Assembly: GCA_037137375.1 (NCBI GenBank)
Contig: JBAXKJ010000017.1
Span: 1 to 64,000, forward strand
Direction of reading: 5' to 3'
From: CAINVV01 sp037137375
GTDB taxonomy: Bacteria > Bacteroidota > Bacteroidia > Bacteroidales > Prolixibacteraceae
DNA: 64,000 nucleotides
Positions 1 to 8,213 of the stretch are shown here, one piece after another; the stretch's first letter is position 1, and each line of letters starts with the position of its first letter. The notes beneath the pieces are model-generated. The model did not search any database, was not told the DNA's origin, and saw nothing but the letters and a program-made list of their open reading frames with translations. The position numbers and the translations under genes were made by a program.

Positions 1-740
1 GCTAATACTTCCATTACCTTGTAACCTTCTTTATTGGGATGCACGCCATCTTTTGAGTATTCCGCTTTCATCCCTTTCCTATCATCGACAACGGATGAAA
101 AATAATCCAGATAATCACATTTATGCAAGGAAGCATACTCTTTTATCCACTTGTTGAGCGTGACAATCTTCTCTGCCGGTTCAAGACCAGGTTTCCAGGG
201 ATAATCATAAACTGGTAAAACAGAACATAGAATTACTTTAATGCCATTCGCATTTGCAAGTTCAGCCATGGAAGCAAGATTATCCTCAATCATCTCAAGC
301 GTGGATGGGCCGGTATTGCCTGCGATATCGTTCGTTCCACCAAGTATCAGAACAACCTTTGGTTTCAGGTTGATCACATCGGCCCTGAAACGCACCAACA
401 TCTGAGGAGTCGTTTGACCGCTAATTCCCCTGTCAATGTATGATTTGCCTTCAAAAAATTCCGGAGAAATCTTAATCCATCCATCTGTTATGGAGTTACC
501 CATAAAGACAACCCTTTTCTCTTTGGCAACAGGTAGTCCAAGTTTTTGATTGGCTTCCCTGTAACGAAGGAAGTTCGGCCAGTCATTTTTAATACGCAAA
601 AGCTGTTCATTCTCTTTCGTAAGTTGCTCAACCGTCTTAACGGAAGCTGTGACAGCAGTTGATGAATTTTGTCCTTCAGATAGAAGGGCAAAACCCAGCA
701 ATGCAAGCAGAAACAAGCCTTTCATTCTAAATATTCTCAT
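1..740 (-). CDS. SGNH/GDSL-type esterase or acylhydrolase (3' end beyond window)
   Basis: Reading the minus strand from the ATG at 740 gives an open frame to the window edge (about 246 residues), so the C-terminus is missing. It starts with a hydrophobic signal peptide (MRIFRMKGLFLLALLGF); a second ATG at 725 is an alternative start. SGNH blocks are visible in order: GNSITDGW (about 81-88, nucleophile Ser block), RGISGQTT (block II Gly), GGTND (block III Asn) and DGVHPN just before the edge (catalytic Asp and His). These proteins hydrolyse ester bonds on acetylated sugars or lipids outside the cytoplasm; the substrate cannot be told from sequence. It is transcribed away from the propeller gene at 867. 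Confidence 0.9.
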   Translation of the reverse strand, partial: MRIFRMKGLFLLALLGFALLSEGQNSSTAVTASVKTVEQLTKENEQLLRIKNDWPNFLRYREANQKLGLPVAKEKRVVFMGNSITDGWIKISPEFFEGKSYIDRGISGQTTPQMLVRFRADVINLKPKVVLILGGTNDIAGNTGPSTLEMIEDNLASMAELANANGIKVILCSVLPVYDYPWKPGLEPAEKIVTLNKWIKEYASLHKCDYLDYFSSVVDDRKGMKAEYSKDGVHPNKEGYKVMEVL

Positions 741-816
741 CTTTGTTGATTATATTGTTTAGTATGCTAAAGTAGGAAATTGTATCTACCTTCGGTTAAA
801 GGAATAGCAGTTTCTT

Positions 817-847
817 TTTGAAATCAAATATTAGATCGATAACTTTA
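817..847 (+). promoter_or_regulatory. Bacteroidota-type promoter for the propeller gene
   Basis: A TTTG (817-820) lies 19 bp before TAACTTTA (840-847), a 7 of 8 match to the Bacteroidota -7 consensus TAnnTTTG. The predicted start of transcription would be about 15 bp before the ATG at 867. Spacing and position fit; the final base of the -7 box does not. Confidence 0.45.
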
Positions 848-866
848 ACCAAATCTTGAAAAAGAA

Positions 867-1859
867 ATGAACCTGAAATGTAAACTGATTTTGCTGCTTA
901 TGTTCGGGAGCCTGATGCTTCAGGCACAAAGTAGTTCCCAACCCTACAAATTTCCTGGTAAAGGATTGAAGCAGCACCCCTTTTTGTATGCGGGAGAATG
1001 GGATACCAGGCATCCTGAAGCCCAGTCAATGTTTCTTGTGCGCGGCGGCAAGGTGGTATGGAAATATTCCATTCCTATGAAATTAGCCAACGGAAATATC
1101 CAGGAGTTTGATGATGTGACCATGCTTTCGAACGGGAACATTGTTTTTGCCTGCATGTCGGGGGCAGGGATTATCACTCCCGATAAGAACTTAATCTGGG
1201 AGTTTCATTGTCCGGAAGGGACCGAAACCCATTCTTGTCAACCCATCGGCAAAGACAGTGTGCTGATGGCGTTAAACGGCAATCCTGGTAAGGTGTTGAT
1301 ATATAATACAGCCACTAATAAATTGTTAAACGAGATCATTATTCCGACCTCGACTGCTAACCGCCATGGGCAGTTCCGTCATGTGAGGATTACTCCGCAG
1401 CATACCATCATGGTCCCACAGATGCCGGAAGGGAAGGTTGTCGAATATACCCTGGAAGGCAAAGAAATATGGTCGGTTGAGGCCAAATCTGCCTGGTCGG
1501 CTATTCGGTTGCACAACGGGAATACCCTGATTTCGGGAGATGGAAAGAGTTATACCCGGGAAGTCAATCCCAAGGGTGAGACCGTCTGGGAGTTTACCCA
1601 AGCTGATGCACCTTTTAAACTGTACAATAATCAGACTGCTAATAGGTTGAACAATGGCAATACGGTGATTTGCAATTGGTGCGCCGGTAACAAGAATACG
1701 GAGGAATGGAAGGGTTCTGTTCAGGTCTTCGAAGTTACGCCGGCCAAAAAAGTGATATGGGCCTTGTCGTCATGGGACCATCCAGATTTGGGCCCTTCAA
1801 CATACATTCAACTCCTGGATGAAAAGGGAAATCCAGATAACGGAGAAATGCAAAGATAA
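867..1859 (+). CDS. secreted beta-propeller (ASST/PQQ-like repeat) protein
   Basis: 330 residues starting with a signal peptide (about 1-21, ending in LMLQAQ). The rest is built from repeated blades of the type 'G.vvW.y.....l.nGn.v', for example GGKVVWKYSIP, MLSNGNIVF, DKNLIWEF, LEGKEIWSV, LHNGNTLIS, GETVWEF and LNNGNTVI. That is typical of arylsulfotransferase-like or PQQ-like propellers. No catalytic residues of a named enzyme could be identified, so it may be a binding or scaffold protein of the periplasm or cell surface. It is a single gene, convergent with the TlpA gene 85 bp downstream. Confidence 0.75.
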   Translation: MNLKCKLILLLMFGSLMLQAQSSSQPYKFPGKGLKQHPFLYAGEWDTRHPEAQSMFLVRGGKVVWKYSIPMKLANGNIQEFDDVTMLSNGNIVFACMSGAGIITPDKNLIWEFHCPEGTETHSCQPIGKDSVLMALNGNPGKVLIYNTATNKLLNEIIIPTSTANRHGQFRHVRITPQHTIMVPQMPEGKVVEYTLEGKEIWSVEAKSAWSAIRLHNGNTLISGDGKSYTREVNPKGETVWEFTQADAPFKLYNNQTANRLNNGNTVICNWCAGNKNTEEWKGSVQVFEVTPAKKVIWALSSWDHPDLGPSTYIQLLDEKGNPDNGEMQR

Positions 1860-1944
1860 ACGAATACCTTAACAACCTGCCTTTACGACCAAGTAAAAAG
1901 GTGTTTGTGTTCTGATAATTACAGCAGAAAGAGAGGTCAGAAAC

Positions 1945-3111
1945 TTATTTGATCAATTTCTCGAGTTTTTCGTAGAAATCATCATTTTCACCGGATTCAC
2001 GGTAGAGGATGATTCCATCAGGACTAACGAGAATTTTTGTTGGAAATCCCTGTACGTTAAACTTGTTCACATAATTCTTTTCATCCGCACCGATAAGGAT
2101 GTTTGGCCAGTCCATCTGCTTTTGAGTGATGACCGATTTCCAGGTCGCCACGACTTTATCGTTGGAAATGCTCAGCAGCTGTAATTTATCCGCATGCTTA
2201 TCCCTGAAAGCTTTCATCTTTGGAATACCGGCCATGCAAGGGCCACACCAGGTACCCCAAAAATCGATGAGCATATACTTTCCCTTCATACTCTCAGAGG
2301 TGAACAGCTTGCCGTCAAAGGAATCGGAGGTGGCAATTTCTGGGCACTTTTTCCCGGCACTTGTTCTCTTTGCTCCTTCGATTCTGTCTCTGACGGAAAC
2401 GTAAAAATCGTTAGTGCCGTACTTCTTAGCATCGACTTTTGCTAAAACAGGCTCCAGGCTGAGGGGTTCTATTTCACTTCTGATAAGCATATCCTCCATG
2501 ATCCAGAGGCTTGCGAGCGAATTAGGTTTCGATTTAATGAAACTCACCTTCTCTTCTGTGGCTTCTTTGGAAAATGCCTCCGAATTATCAGAAAGCTTCT
2601 TTTTCGCATCAGCGGAAAGATCCTTGTTTTTATTGATCTCAAGCGTGATATTGATTGCCTTGTTAATCAATGGCATGATCCTGCTATTCAAATCGGCAAG
2701 TTTATCGTTTTCGTTGCCTTCTTTCGGATATAGATCAATGAAATCCTTGTTTTCCAGAGACCCTGTAATCGAAAACCGCGATCCCGGATTAACTACCGCC
2801 CAAAGGCTTGCCGCTTTTGAAGGATAATATCCACCGGAAGGAGCGGCCTTAACAAACTGGTTGTTGGAAGAAAAGGTGATCCGCGCAATATAAGGTTTTG
2901 TGACTACTCCTTTTATGATGCCTTCACCATTCTTAAATTCATATTGGCTGTTCTTTGTCAGGTTGCCTCCATAAAATTCTGTAACATAGAGTTTACAATC
3001 TGCAACTCCCTTTACGTTTAATTTCACTTCGTAGGTGCTGTCCACCTGGGCGATGAGCGAACTATTCAATATGAATACTGCAATTATTGCGAGAATTATT
3101 TTTTTGGGCAT
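1945..3111 (-). CDS. TlpA-family thiol-disulfide oxidoreductase with N-terminal DUF4369-like domain
   Basis: 388 residues: signal peptide (1-21), a DUF4369-like beta domain (about 28-130, starting with the 'vkG.adc.lyv...' pattern), a helical linker (about 130-250), and a C-terminal thioredoxin fold with the redox motif WGTWCGPC near residue 285 and the cis-Pro segment GFPTKI. Such proteins act in the periplasm as thiol-disulfide exchangers. It is the last gene of a run of four minus-strand genes (6467 to 1945) that lies downstream of a SusC/SusD pair. The clustering suggests that these thioredoxins serve that outer-membrane system, but the partner is unknown. Confidence 0.85.
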   Translation of the reverse strand: MPKKIILAIIAVFILNSSLIAQVDSTYEVKLNVKGVADCKLYVTEFYGGNLTKNSQYEFKNGEGIIKGVVTKPYIARITFSSNNQFVKAAPSGGYYPSKAASLWAVVNPGSRFSITGSLENKDFIDLYPKEGNENDKLADLNSRIMPLINKAINITLEINKNKDLSADAKKKLSDNSEAFSKEATEEKVSFIKSKPNSLASLWIMEDMLIRSEIEPLSLEPVLAKVDAKKYGTNDFYVSVRDRIEGAKRTSAGKKCPEIATSDSFDGKLFTSESMKGKYMLIDFWGTWCGPCMAGIPKMKAFRDKHADKLQLLSISNDKVVATWKSVITQKQMDWPNILIGADEKNYVNKFNVQGFPTKILVSPDGIILYRESGENDDFYEKLEKLIK

Positions 3112-3153
3112 GAATATTATTTTTGGGTAATTGTTTGATTTTTAAATTTATGG

Positions 3154-4707
3154 TTACTTAATTTTATCCCTTGAAAGCAGTTCGCTGATCATCAATTCGA
3201 GGGTTCTTCCGTTTTCCCGATCAGTTCTGAAATTAGCGAATACAATATTTCCTTTCCCGTCTATCAGAAAATTGGTTGGCTCACCCCTGACGCCGTAAGC
3301 AGACTGTGCCCAATCGCCAGTTCCGCGGAGGGGAATAAAACTGTACTTCGTTCCTTTCATAAATGGGATCACGTACTGATCCTGCAACGGTGAAACATTG
3401 ATTCCGAGGTATACCAGATCCTGTCCTTTAAATTTCTTTACGACATTTTCGAACCAGGGAAACTCACCCCGGCATGGTCCACAACCCGGAAACCAGAAAG
3501 TCATCAGGATTACTTTACCTTGGTAATCTGATAGTTTCGCCTTTTTATCTGAAGTATATAATCCTAACTCGAAAGGAGTTGCCGGTTTGGAGTATTTATC
3601 ACGGATCGTCCAAATTTCCTTGTAAATATCATTGTCGTTTTTCCCCAGTTTGGTGGCATAACCTTTTATTGTTTTCAATAAATCATCAGTCGGCTCTTTT
3701 GCCTGGACTTTCAATAGGCTATCATAAGCCATTTTTGTATTGCCCGATTTATCGGCAATTTCTGCCAGTAACAACTTGAGCTTGTTCCCGGAACCGTATA
3801 TCCTAATTTTGGACAAAGCCATAATTGAGTCGATCGCAGTTTTGTAATCTCTTTTACCGACCAGGCTGTTAATAGCCGCAAAGCCTTTGGCATACCTTAT
3901 CTGGCTTCCCCATCCCCGTTTTGACTGCATGCTTTCAGCAAGGCTGAGCGCCTTGTCAAACTCATTGGTATTCATATAGCAGGTGAATAAGCCATTCATT
4001 CCTGATTCAGACCATCCAATTTTCAGAGGAGAATAACGTTTTCTTAGATCTTCGTATATTTTTATTCTTTCTGCGAGATCCTTGGTGTCTACTCCAAGCC
4101 AGTACAATCCCTGGGCACCTCTTTCGTGATCAGGGAATTTATTGGCCAGGGCGTAGATTTTCTCTTTGAAAACATTCATATTCTCTTCGTCGAAATACAT
4201 GTCGTAATAAAACTCGTATGCCGGATTTGCCTGATCGGCCACCGAAGCTTTTCTCATGTATTCCTTTGCCTCCTCCCGGTTTCCCCAACGCTCGGCATCA
4301 ATGGCAAGCTTAAAGTACCCATCGGCAAGTTTAGGATTCACTTCAATGACTTTTTTTAGATAGGCTGTAGCCAGAGGGCTTTCCGCTTCATATAAGGCAG
4401 ATCCAATGGCAAGGGGAACCGTATATGATTTTGGAAATTGTTTGCTCCACTTCTTATACTGATCCTGAAGGGAAGTGAGAACGCTGTCGAAACGGCTTTG
4501 ATACTTATCAGACTGCCAGATAAGATTCCTCGTCCATCCGGCGGCTTTGATGAATTCTTCATGAAACGAAAGACTGTCGGGACTGGCTTCAATAGCTTTC
4601 TTGTACTTTGCCATTGCAACGGGATCAATAGGATCCGGTGTTTTGAGACTTTGTGCCAAAACAGAAAACTGAATCAGTACGAGAAAAAGTAGACTAAATG
4701 TTTTCAT
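3154..4707 (-). CDS. TPR-type repeat protein with C-terminal TlpA thioredoxin domain
   Basis: 517 residues. A signal peptide (1-18, ending VLAQS) is followed by about 330 residues of helical, TPR-like repeats (for example the segments around LAIGSALYEAESPLATAYL and DGYFKLAIDAERWGNREEA). A C-terminal TlpA-type thioredoxin domain carries the redox pair CGPC near residue 410 in the variant context WFPGCGPCRGEFPWF, with a cis-Pro segment GEPTNFLID. The long repeat region probably holds a protein partner. It lies 12 bp from the neighbouring thioredoxin gene and 42 bp from the DUF4369-TlpA gene, so the genes are likely co-transcribed. Substrate unknown. Confidence 0.8.
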   Translation of the reverse strand: MKTFSLLFLVLIQFSVLAQSLKTPDPIDPVAMAKYKKAIEASPDSLSFHEEFIKAAGWTRNLIWQSDKYQSRFDSVLTSLQDQYKKWSKQFPKSYTVPLAIGSALYEAESPLATAYLKKVIEVNPKLADGYFKLAIDAERWGNREEAKEYMRKASVADQANPAYEFYYDMYFDEENMNVFKEKIYALANKFPDHERGAQGLYWLGVDTKDLAERIKIYEDLRKRYSPLKIGWSESGMNGLFTCYMNTNEFDKALSLAESMQSKRGWGSQIRYAKGFAAINSLVGKRDYKTAIDSIMALSKIRIYGSGNKLKLLLAEIADKSGNTKMAYDSLLKVQAKEPTDDLLKTIKGYATKLGKNDNDIYKEIWTIRDKYSKPATPFELGLYTSDKKAKLSDYQGKVILMTFWFPGCGPCRGEFPWFENVVKKFKGQDLVYLGINVSPLQDQYVIPFMKGTKYSFIPLRGTGDWAQSAYGVRGEPTNFLIDGKGNIVFANFRTDRENGRTLELMISELLSRDKIK

Positions 4708-4719
4708 TTTATTCTGATT

Positions 4720-5808
4720 TTATTTTTTTTCAAGACCTTTTAAAACGCTGCTGAGCCTGGTTTTATAATCATTGTTATTTACCGCCGCAATAAATTTATT
4801 AATCATTGTAGCAAATTTTTCGCATTGGACCTTTGATCCTTCCCTGGCCATGAAACTGCTATTTATCAAAAGGCTATAAGTGTTTTTTTCTGAAATTTTC
4901 CCCGCCGATTTATCAAGAAGTGAGATGAAAGAATCATAATTTTTATTCTGCCTTGCCTCTGCAAGCTTAAGAATATAAAGCACTTCATTCTTATCTTCCG
5001 GAGAAATCAATTTGATGTCTTTTTTTAGGTTATCAAAATCCTCTTTCTTGATTTTTAATTCCCCGTTAAACACCCATATATTGGAAAATTTGATAAAAAT
5101 CTGGGACAATTTACCCTTGTACTCCTTTTCACCGATATTCCTGATAAGCAGATCCTTGTTTTTAATCAGAAAATTATAAACGCCCGAACCATGTTCAGCC
5201 ATAAAATTCTGGGTAAGAACTGGCCAAAACTCTTTTGTGCACAGTTTATCTGCCGGTTCAGATTTCAAAAGACTGTAAAGCAATTCTTTAGCATTGGCGT
5301 ATTCCGACTGATTCAGAAGTTCGTTCATATAAACCGACATAAACGCGAGGCTTTTTTCGCCCCCTTTGAACTTGCGCTGCAGAACGCCATAACGGTTTTC
5401 ATTGGAAAATACTTCCGCCGATTGCTTCATAAATTCCTCCTTCGTTGATGCACCAATGAATTTGTGTTCCACTTCACCCGCTGCATTAATGAAAAGCAGT
5501 GTCGGCACAGGCTGCACGCCAAAACGTTTCCTCAGTTCCGGCCCTTCTCCCTTCTCGATGTCAAGCCGGAGATTGATGAATTTTGAATTGAAATAGTTCG
5601 CAACTTCTTTATCGGTAAATACATCCTTTTCCAGCATTTTGCATGGGCCGCACCAGGTAGTATAGCAATCAATGAAAAGATATTTTCCTTCCTGTTTAGC
5701 CTTTTCCAAGGCCTGGGTGAAATTTCCGGTCTCAAATATGATCCCGGTTTCTTGTGCAGATAATGATCCTATCCAAAAAAAAGATAAGATCAATAAATAT
5801 TTTTTCAT
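4720..5808 (-). CDS. secreted thioredoxin-fold protein (Thioredoxin_7-like N-terminal domain)
   Basis: 362 residues. After a signal peptide (1-18) comes an N-terminal thioredoxin domain with YTTWCGPCKMLEKDVF (active-site CGPC about 53-56), then the 'f.v...PtllFi...G' segment. About 220 residues of helical sequence of unknown function follow. The arrangement resembles DUF255/Thioredoxin_7 proteins that handle periplasmic disulfides. Its start overlaps the stop of the upstream plug-domain gene by 4 bp (5805-5808), which implies translational coupling with that gene. Confidence 0.8.
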   Translation of the reverse strand: MKKYLLILSFFWIGSLSAQETGIIFETGNFTQALEKAKQEGKYLFIDCYTTWCGPCKMLEKDVFTDKEVANYFNSKFINLRLDIEKGEGPELRKRFGVQPVPTLLFINAAGEVEHKFIGASTKEEFMKQSAEVFSNENRYGVLQRKFKGGEKSLAFMSVYMNELLNQSEYANAKELLYSLLKSEPADKLCTKEFWPVLTQNFMAEHGSGVYNFLIKNKDLLIRNIGEKEYKGKLSQIFIKFSNIWVFNGELKIKKEDFDNLKKDIKLISPEDKNEVLYILKLAEARQNKNYDSFISLLDKSAGKISEKNTYSLLINSSFMAREGSKVQCEKFATMINKFIAAVNNNDYKTRLSSVLKGLEKK

Positions 5809-6467
5809 TTCTTTAGTTTAATGATTATCGCACCATTTATAGCATCTTTACCCCATAGGGTTCCATCGCGCTCAATTTCAATGGATTTAATTGTTTGAAT
5901 GTTGACCAACCTGTTGGCTTCTGAAAGTCCACCCCGAACCGCCATTCCATCAACGACGATCAGCGGTGAAGTGTTGGTGAGTACATTGGTTTGAATCGGA
6001 TTCCTCAGACTCAAGTTTCCGCCTGTGACCATTAATCCAGGCATCCTTTTCAGAAGATCTTCAAGGTTATTGGCCCCATTTTTGATTTCAGCTTCCACGT
6101 CAAATTCACCTTTCCGGAGTACTTTTCTGGGTTGACCGTTGATCCAGTTGCCCGAAGCAGGATTTAATGCTGCCAGTTCACTTTTTTCAGTATTAAATTG
6201 CAATTCATTTATGCCGGCCAAAGAGTATACACCTGCAACAGTGGAATTAGGAAATGTTACCAGGAGTGAATCCTTGTCCGATACATTTTTCAGGATGCAG
6301 GTTCCGGTTTTGTCGGTAGAAGCTTTCTGTTTTGTTGGAAATGTTTCCAGCCGTACAGATTTAACAGGCTTGTCTTGTTTGCCGAGAACAGTAACTTTAA
6401 GTTCCCTGTTCTGAGCTAAAACAGAAACCGTAATCATCAGTAGTAATAATAGAGAAGTAATCTTCAT
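5805..6467 (-). CDS. stand-alone TonB-dependent receptor plug-domain protein, no barrel
   Basis: 220 residues with a signal peptide (1-18). Residues about 22-95 look like a carboxypeptidase-regulatory or CNA-B-like beta domain. Residues about 125-220 match a receptor plug: NLEDLLKRMPGL, the TNTSPLIVVDG strand, and IKSIEIERDGTLWGKDAINGAII, which in SusC proteins leads into the barrel. Here the protein stops right after the plug (…IIIKLKK, then stop). No barrel-coding sequence follows; the thioredoxin gene starts 4 bp inside its end. It is therefore probably a periplasmic plug-like adaptor rather than a truncated receptor. Confidence 0.75.
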   Translation of the reverse strand: MKITSLLLLLMITVSVLAQNRELKVTVLGKQDKPVKSVRLETFPTKQKASTDKTGTCILKNVSDKDSLLVTFPNSTVAGVYSLAGINELQFNTEKSELAALNPASGNWINGQPRKVLRKGEFDVEAEIKNGANNLEDLLKRMPGLMVTGGNLSLRNPIQTNVLTNTSPLIVVDGMAVRGGLSEANRLVNIQTIKSIEIERDGTLWGKDAINGAIIIKLKK

Positions 6468-6518
6468 TTTATCAGGATTGAATTTTTGTTTATCCGTTAT
6501 ACAATAGAGGAAAACAAA

Positions 6519-6562
6519 TCAAAGAGGTTGTCCAAAATTTGATTTTTTGGACAACCCTTTGA
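6519..6562 (-). terminator. strong intrinsic terminator after the first susCD pair
   Basis: An 18-bp stem with one bulged A: arms 6519-6537 and 6545-6562 with a 7-nt loop. The inner 12 bp are perfect. Read on the minus strand the stem is followed by TTTGTTTT. It sits between the susD stop (6584) and the plug gene start (6467), so it separates the sigma-controlled susCD unit from the thioredoxin unit. Confidence 0.85.
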
Positions 6563-6583
6563 TTCTGTCATCAAATCGATAAT

Positions 6584-8194
6584 TTATTGTATGAGAACTG
6601 AACCAGCATCGTAAGTATTCTGTTTCAGAACACCCTGACCTGAAACCAGATCTGTATAAGGGATTGGACAGGCAAAGCGCCTGGAATCCTTGGGAAGTGT
6701 ATAGGTCTTTACTGCTTCAAGATTTAGGATTGCCGAGGATGTATAGCCATAGAAAGTCCTTTTCATGATCACATCATCGTTGGCATCGTCATTGTTGTTC
6801 AATCTTCTCACATCATTCCACCTCTGAACAAATGCCAGTTCACGGCGTCTTTCCTCGAGGATTTTTTTGACTGCATCGTCTTTACTGGTGAATGTGAGGT
6901 TGATTACGCTTGCTGGAGCCGTGTTGAGAATTCGTTTAGCCCTCAAGGTATTGACGGCAACCTGAGCTTCTGCCAGATTATTTGCTCGTGCAAGGCATTC
7001 TGCTTTAATCAGGTACATTTCAGCAACTGTCGGACCACTGGGTAGATTGTCTTTAAAGAAGCGGATATAGCCAGGATAATTGAAGGAGGGCTTCACACAA
7101 CCGCGATCATAGGAGTATCCCTTCACATAGTTGTACTCATACCTTCTGTCGTAGGTCTGATCGTATAGTGCAAGCAACTCCTTGCTGGGAATAAACCACC
7201 ACGAACCATTGTATACAAATCTCATATACAGATGTTCTTTCCAGCCGATTCTGTCTGTATAATCAGTCTGGTTGTCATGACCATAAGGATAATTTACAGT
7301 CACAGTCTTTTGGCTGGTTGTTCCTGCGTCGATGGTATAGGGCAAGGCTTTTCCCCAGGTCATGCCGCCTATTTTGTTATTGAGGTTATAGTCGACCAGT
7401 ACGTTATATTCGCCAAGAGCCTGGTTGGCATAAGTAAGGGCTTTGGCATAGTCGCCCTGATATAGATAATAGCGTGCTGCGAATCCCCTTACACCGGCTG
7501 TCGTTCCCCTCCAACAGCGAGGGACCCCATCGTTGGCTCTAAGGAGAGGAGTAGTAATTTTCAGCGCTTCCGTTAAGTCTGCTTCAATAAATTTATAGGT
7601 ATCCTCCAGGGTTGCCCTGGCAACTGATTCGTCGAAAGATACAGACTGTTTGAGGGGTAGACCCATTTCCGCCTTATTTTTTGTATTGAAGTTAGTATAT
7701 GGCAGACAGTAAATGTTAGCCAGCAGATACATATCGTAGGCTCTGATGAAGTAAGCTTCAGCCCTGAGTTCCGCTTTCCTGGCATCAGTTCCTTCAACTT
7801 TGTCGAGGTTTCCAAGAACCATGTTTGCCTTGAAAATTTTACCCCAGGCCTCTGCCCAACCCTTATCCCCTGAATTTTCTACCGCTGGAATGTCCCAGAT
7901 TGCAGGTAGAAGCATATAGTTCATAGAAGTACCCCCATATATCCCGGAATAGGAATCATGAATCTCCTTAAGTACGCCAAAGTCGTCAGCCCCGGCATAA
8001 GTTGTTCCTGAACTTTCGGTCCAGAAGCTGGAGTAGAGGCCTAGTATTCCGTCGAGTTCATCCAGGTTCTGAAGAGGTTTTGCACTACTCTTATTGGGCA
8101 TCTGTGAAAGGAAAGAATCAATTTTTGTACATGATTCCAAGATGGTAAAAAGTATAACCAATGTTAGAATTCTATAATTGAATATATATTTCAT
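6584..8194 (-). CDS. SusD/RagB-family outer-membrane nutrient-binding lipoprotein
   Basis: 536 residues with a lipoprotein signal (lipobox LESC near residue 22). It has the SusD-type helical TPR layout: the N-terminal segment NLDELDGILG, the AEAYFIRAYDMYLLANIY helix, then the C-terminal signature region with LIKAECLARANN and ILEERRRELAFVQRWNDVRRL. SusD proteins cap a SusC barrel at the cell surface and deliver ligand. It is immediately downstream of the STN-type susC at 8214-11804 and ends before the strong hairpin at 6519-6562. The cargo is not known; the neighbouring thioredoxins hint at a peptide or a thiol-containing ligand, which is only inference. Confidence 0.93.
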   Translation of the reverse strand: MKYIFNYRILTLVILFTILESCTKIDSFLSQMPNKSSAKPLQNLDELDGILGLYSSFWTESSGTTYAGADDFGVLKEIHDSYSGIYGGTSMNYMLLPAIWDIPAVENSGDKGWAEAWGKIFKANMVLGNLDKVEGTDARKAELRAEAYFIRAYDMYLLANIYCLPYTNFNTKNKAEMGLPLKQSVSFDESVARATLEDTYKFIEADLTEALKITTPLLRANDGVPRCWRGTTAGVRGFAARYYLYQGDYAKALTYANQALGEYNVLVDYNLNNKIGGMTWGKALPYTIDAGTTSQKTVTVNYPYGHDNQTDYTDRIGWKEHLYMRFVYNGSWWFIPSKELLALYDQTYDRRYEYNYVKGYSYDRGCVKPSFNYPGYIRFFKDNLPSGPTVAEMYLIKAECLARANNLAEAQVAVNTLRAKRILNTAPASVINLTFTSKDDAVKKILEERRRELAFVQRWNDVRRLNNNDDANDDVIMKRTFYGYTSSAILNLEAVKTYTLPKDSRRFACPIPYTDLVSGQGVLKQNTYDAGSVLIQ

Positions 8195-8213
8195 GTCGTT
8201 ACGTTTTAAATGG

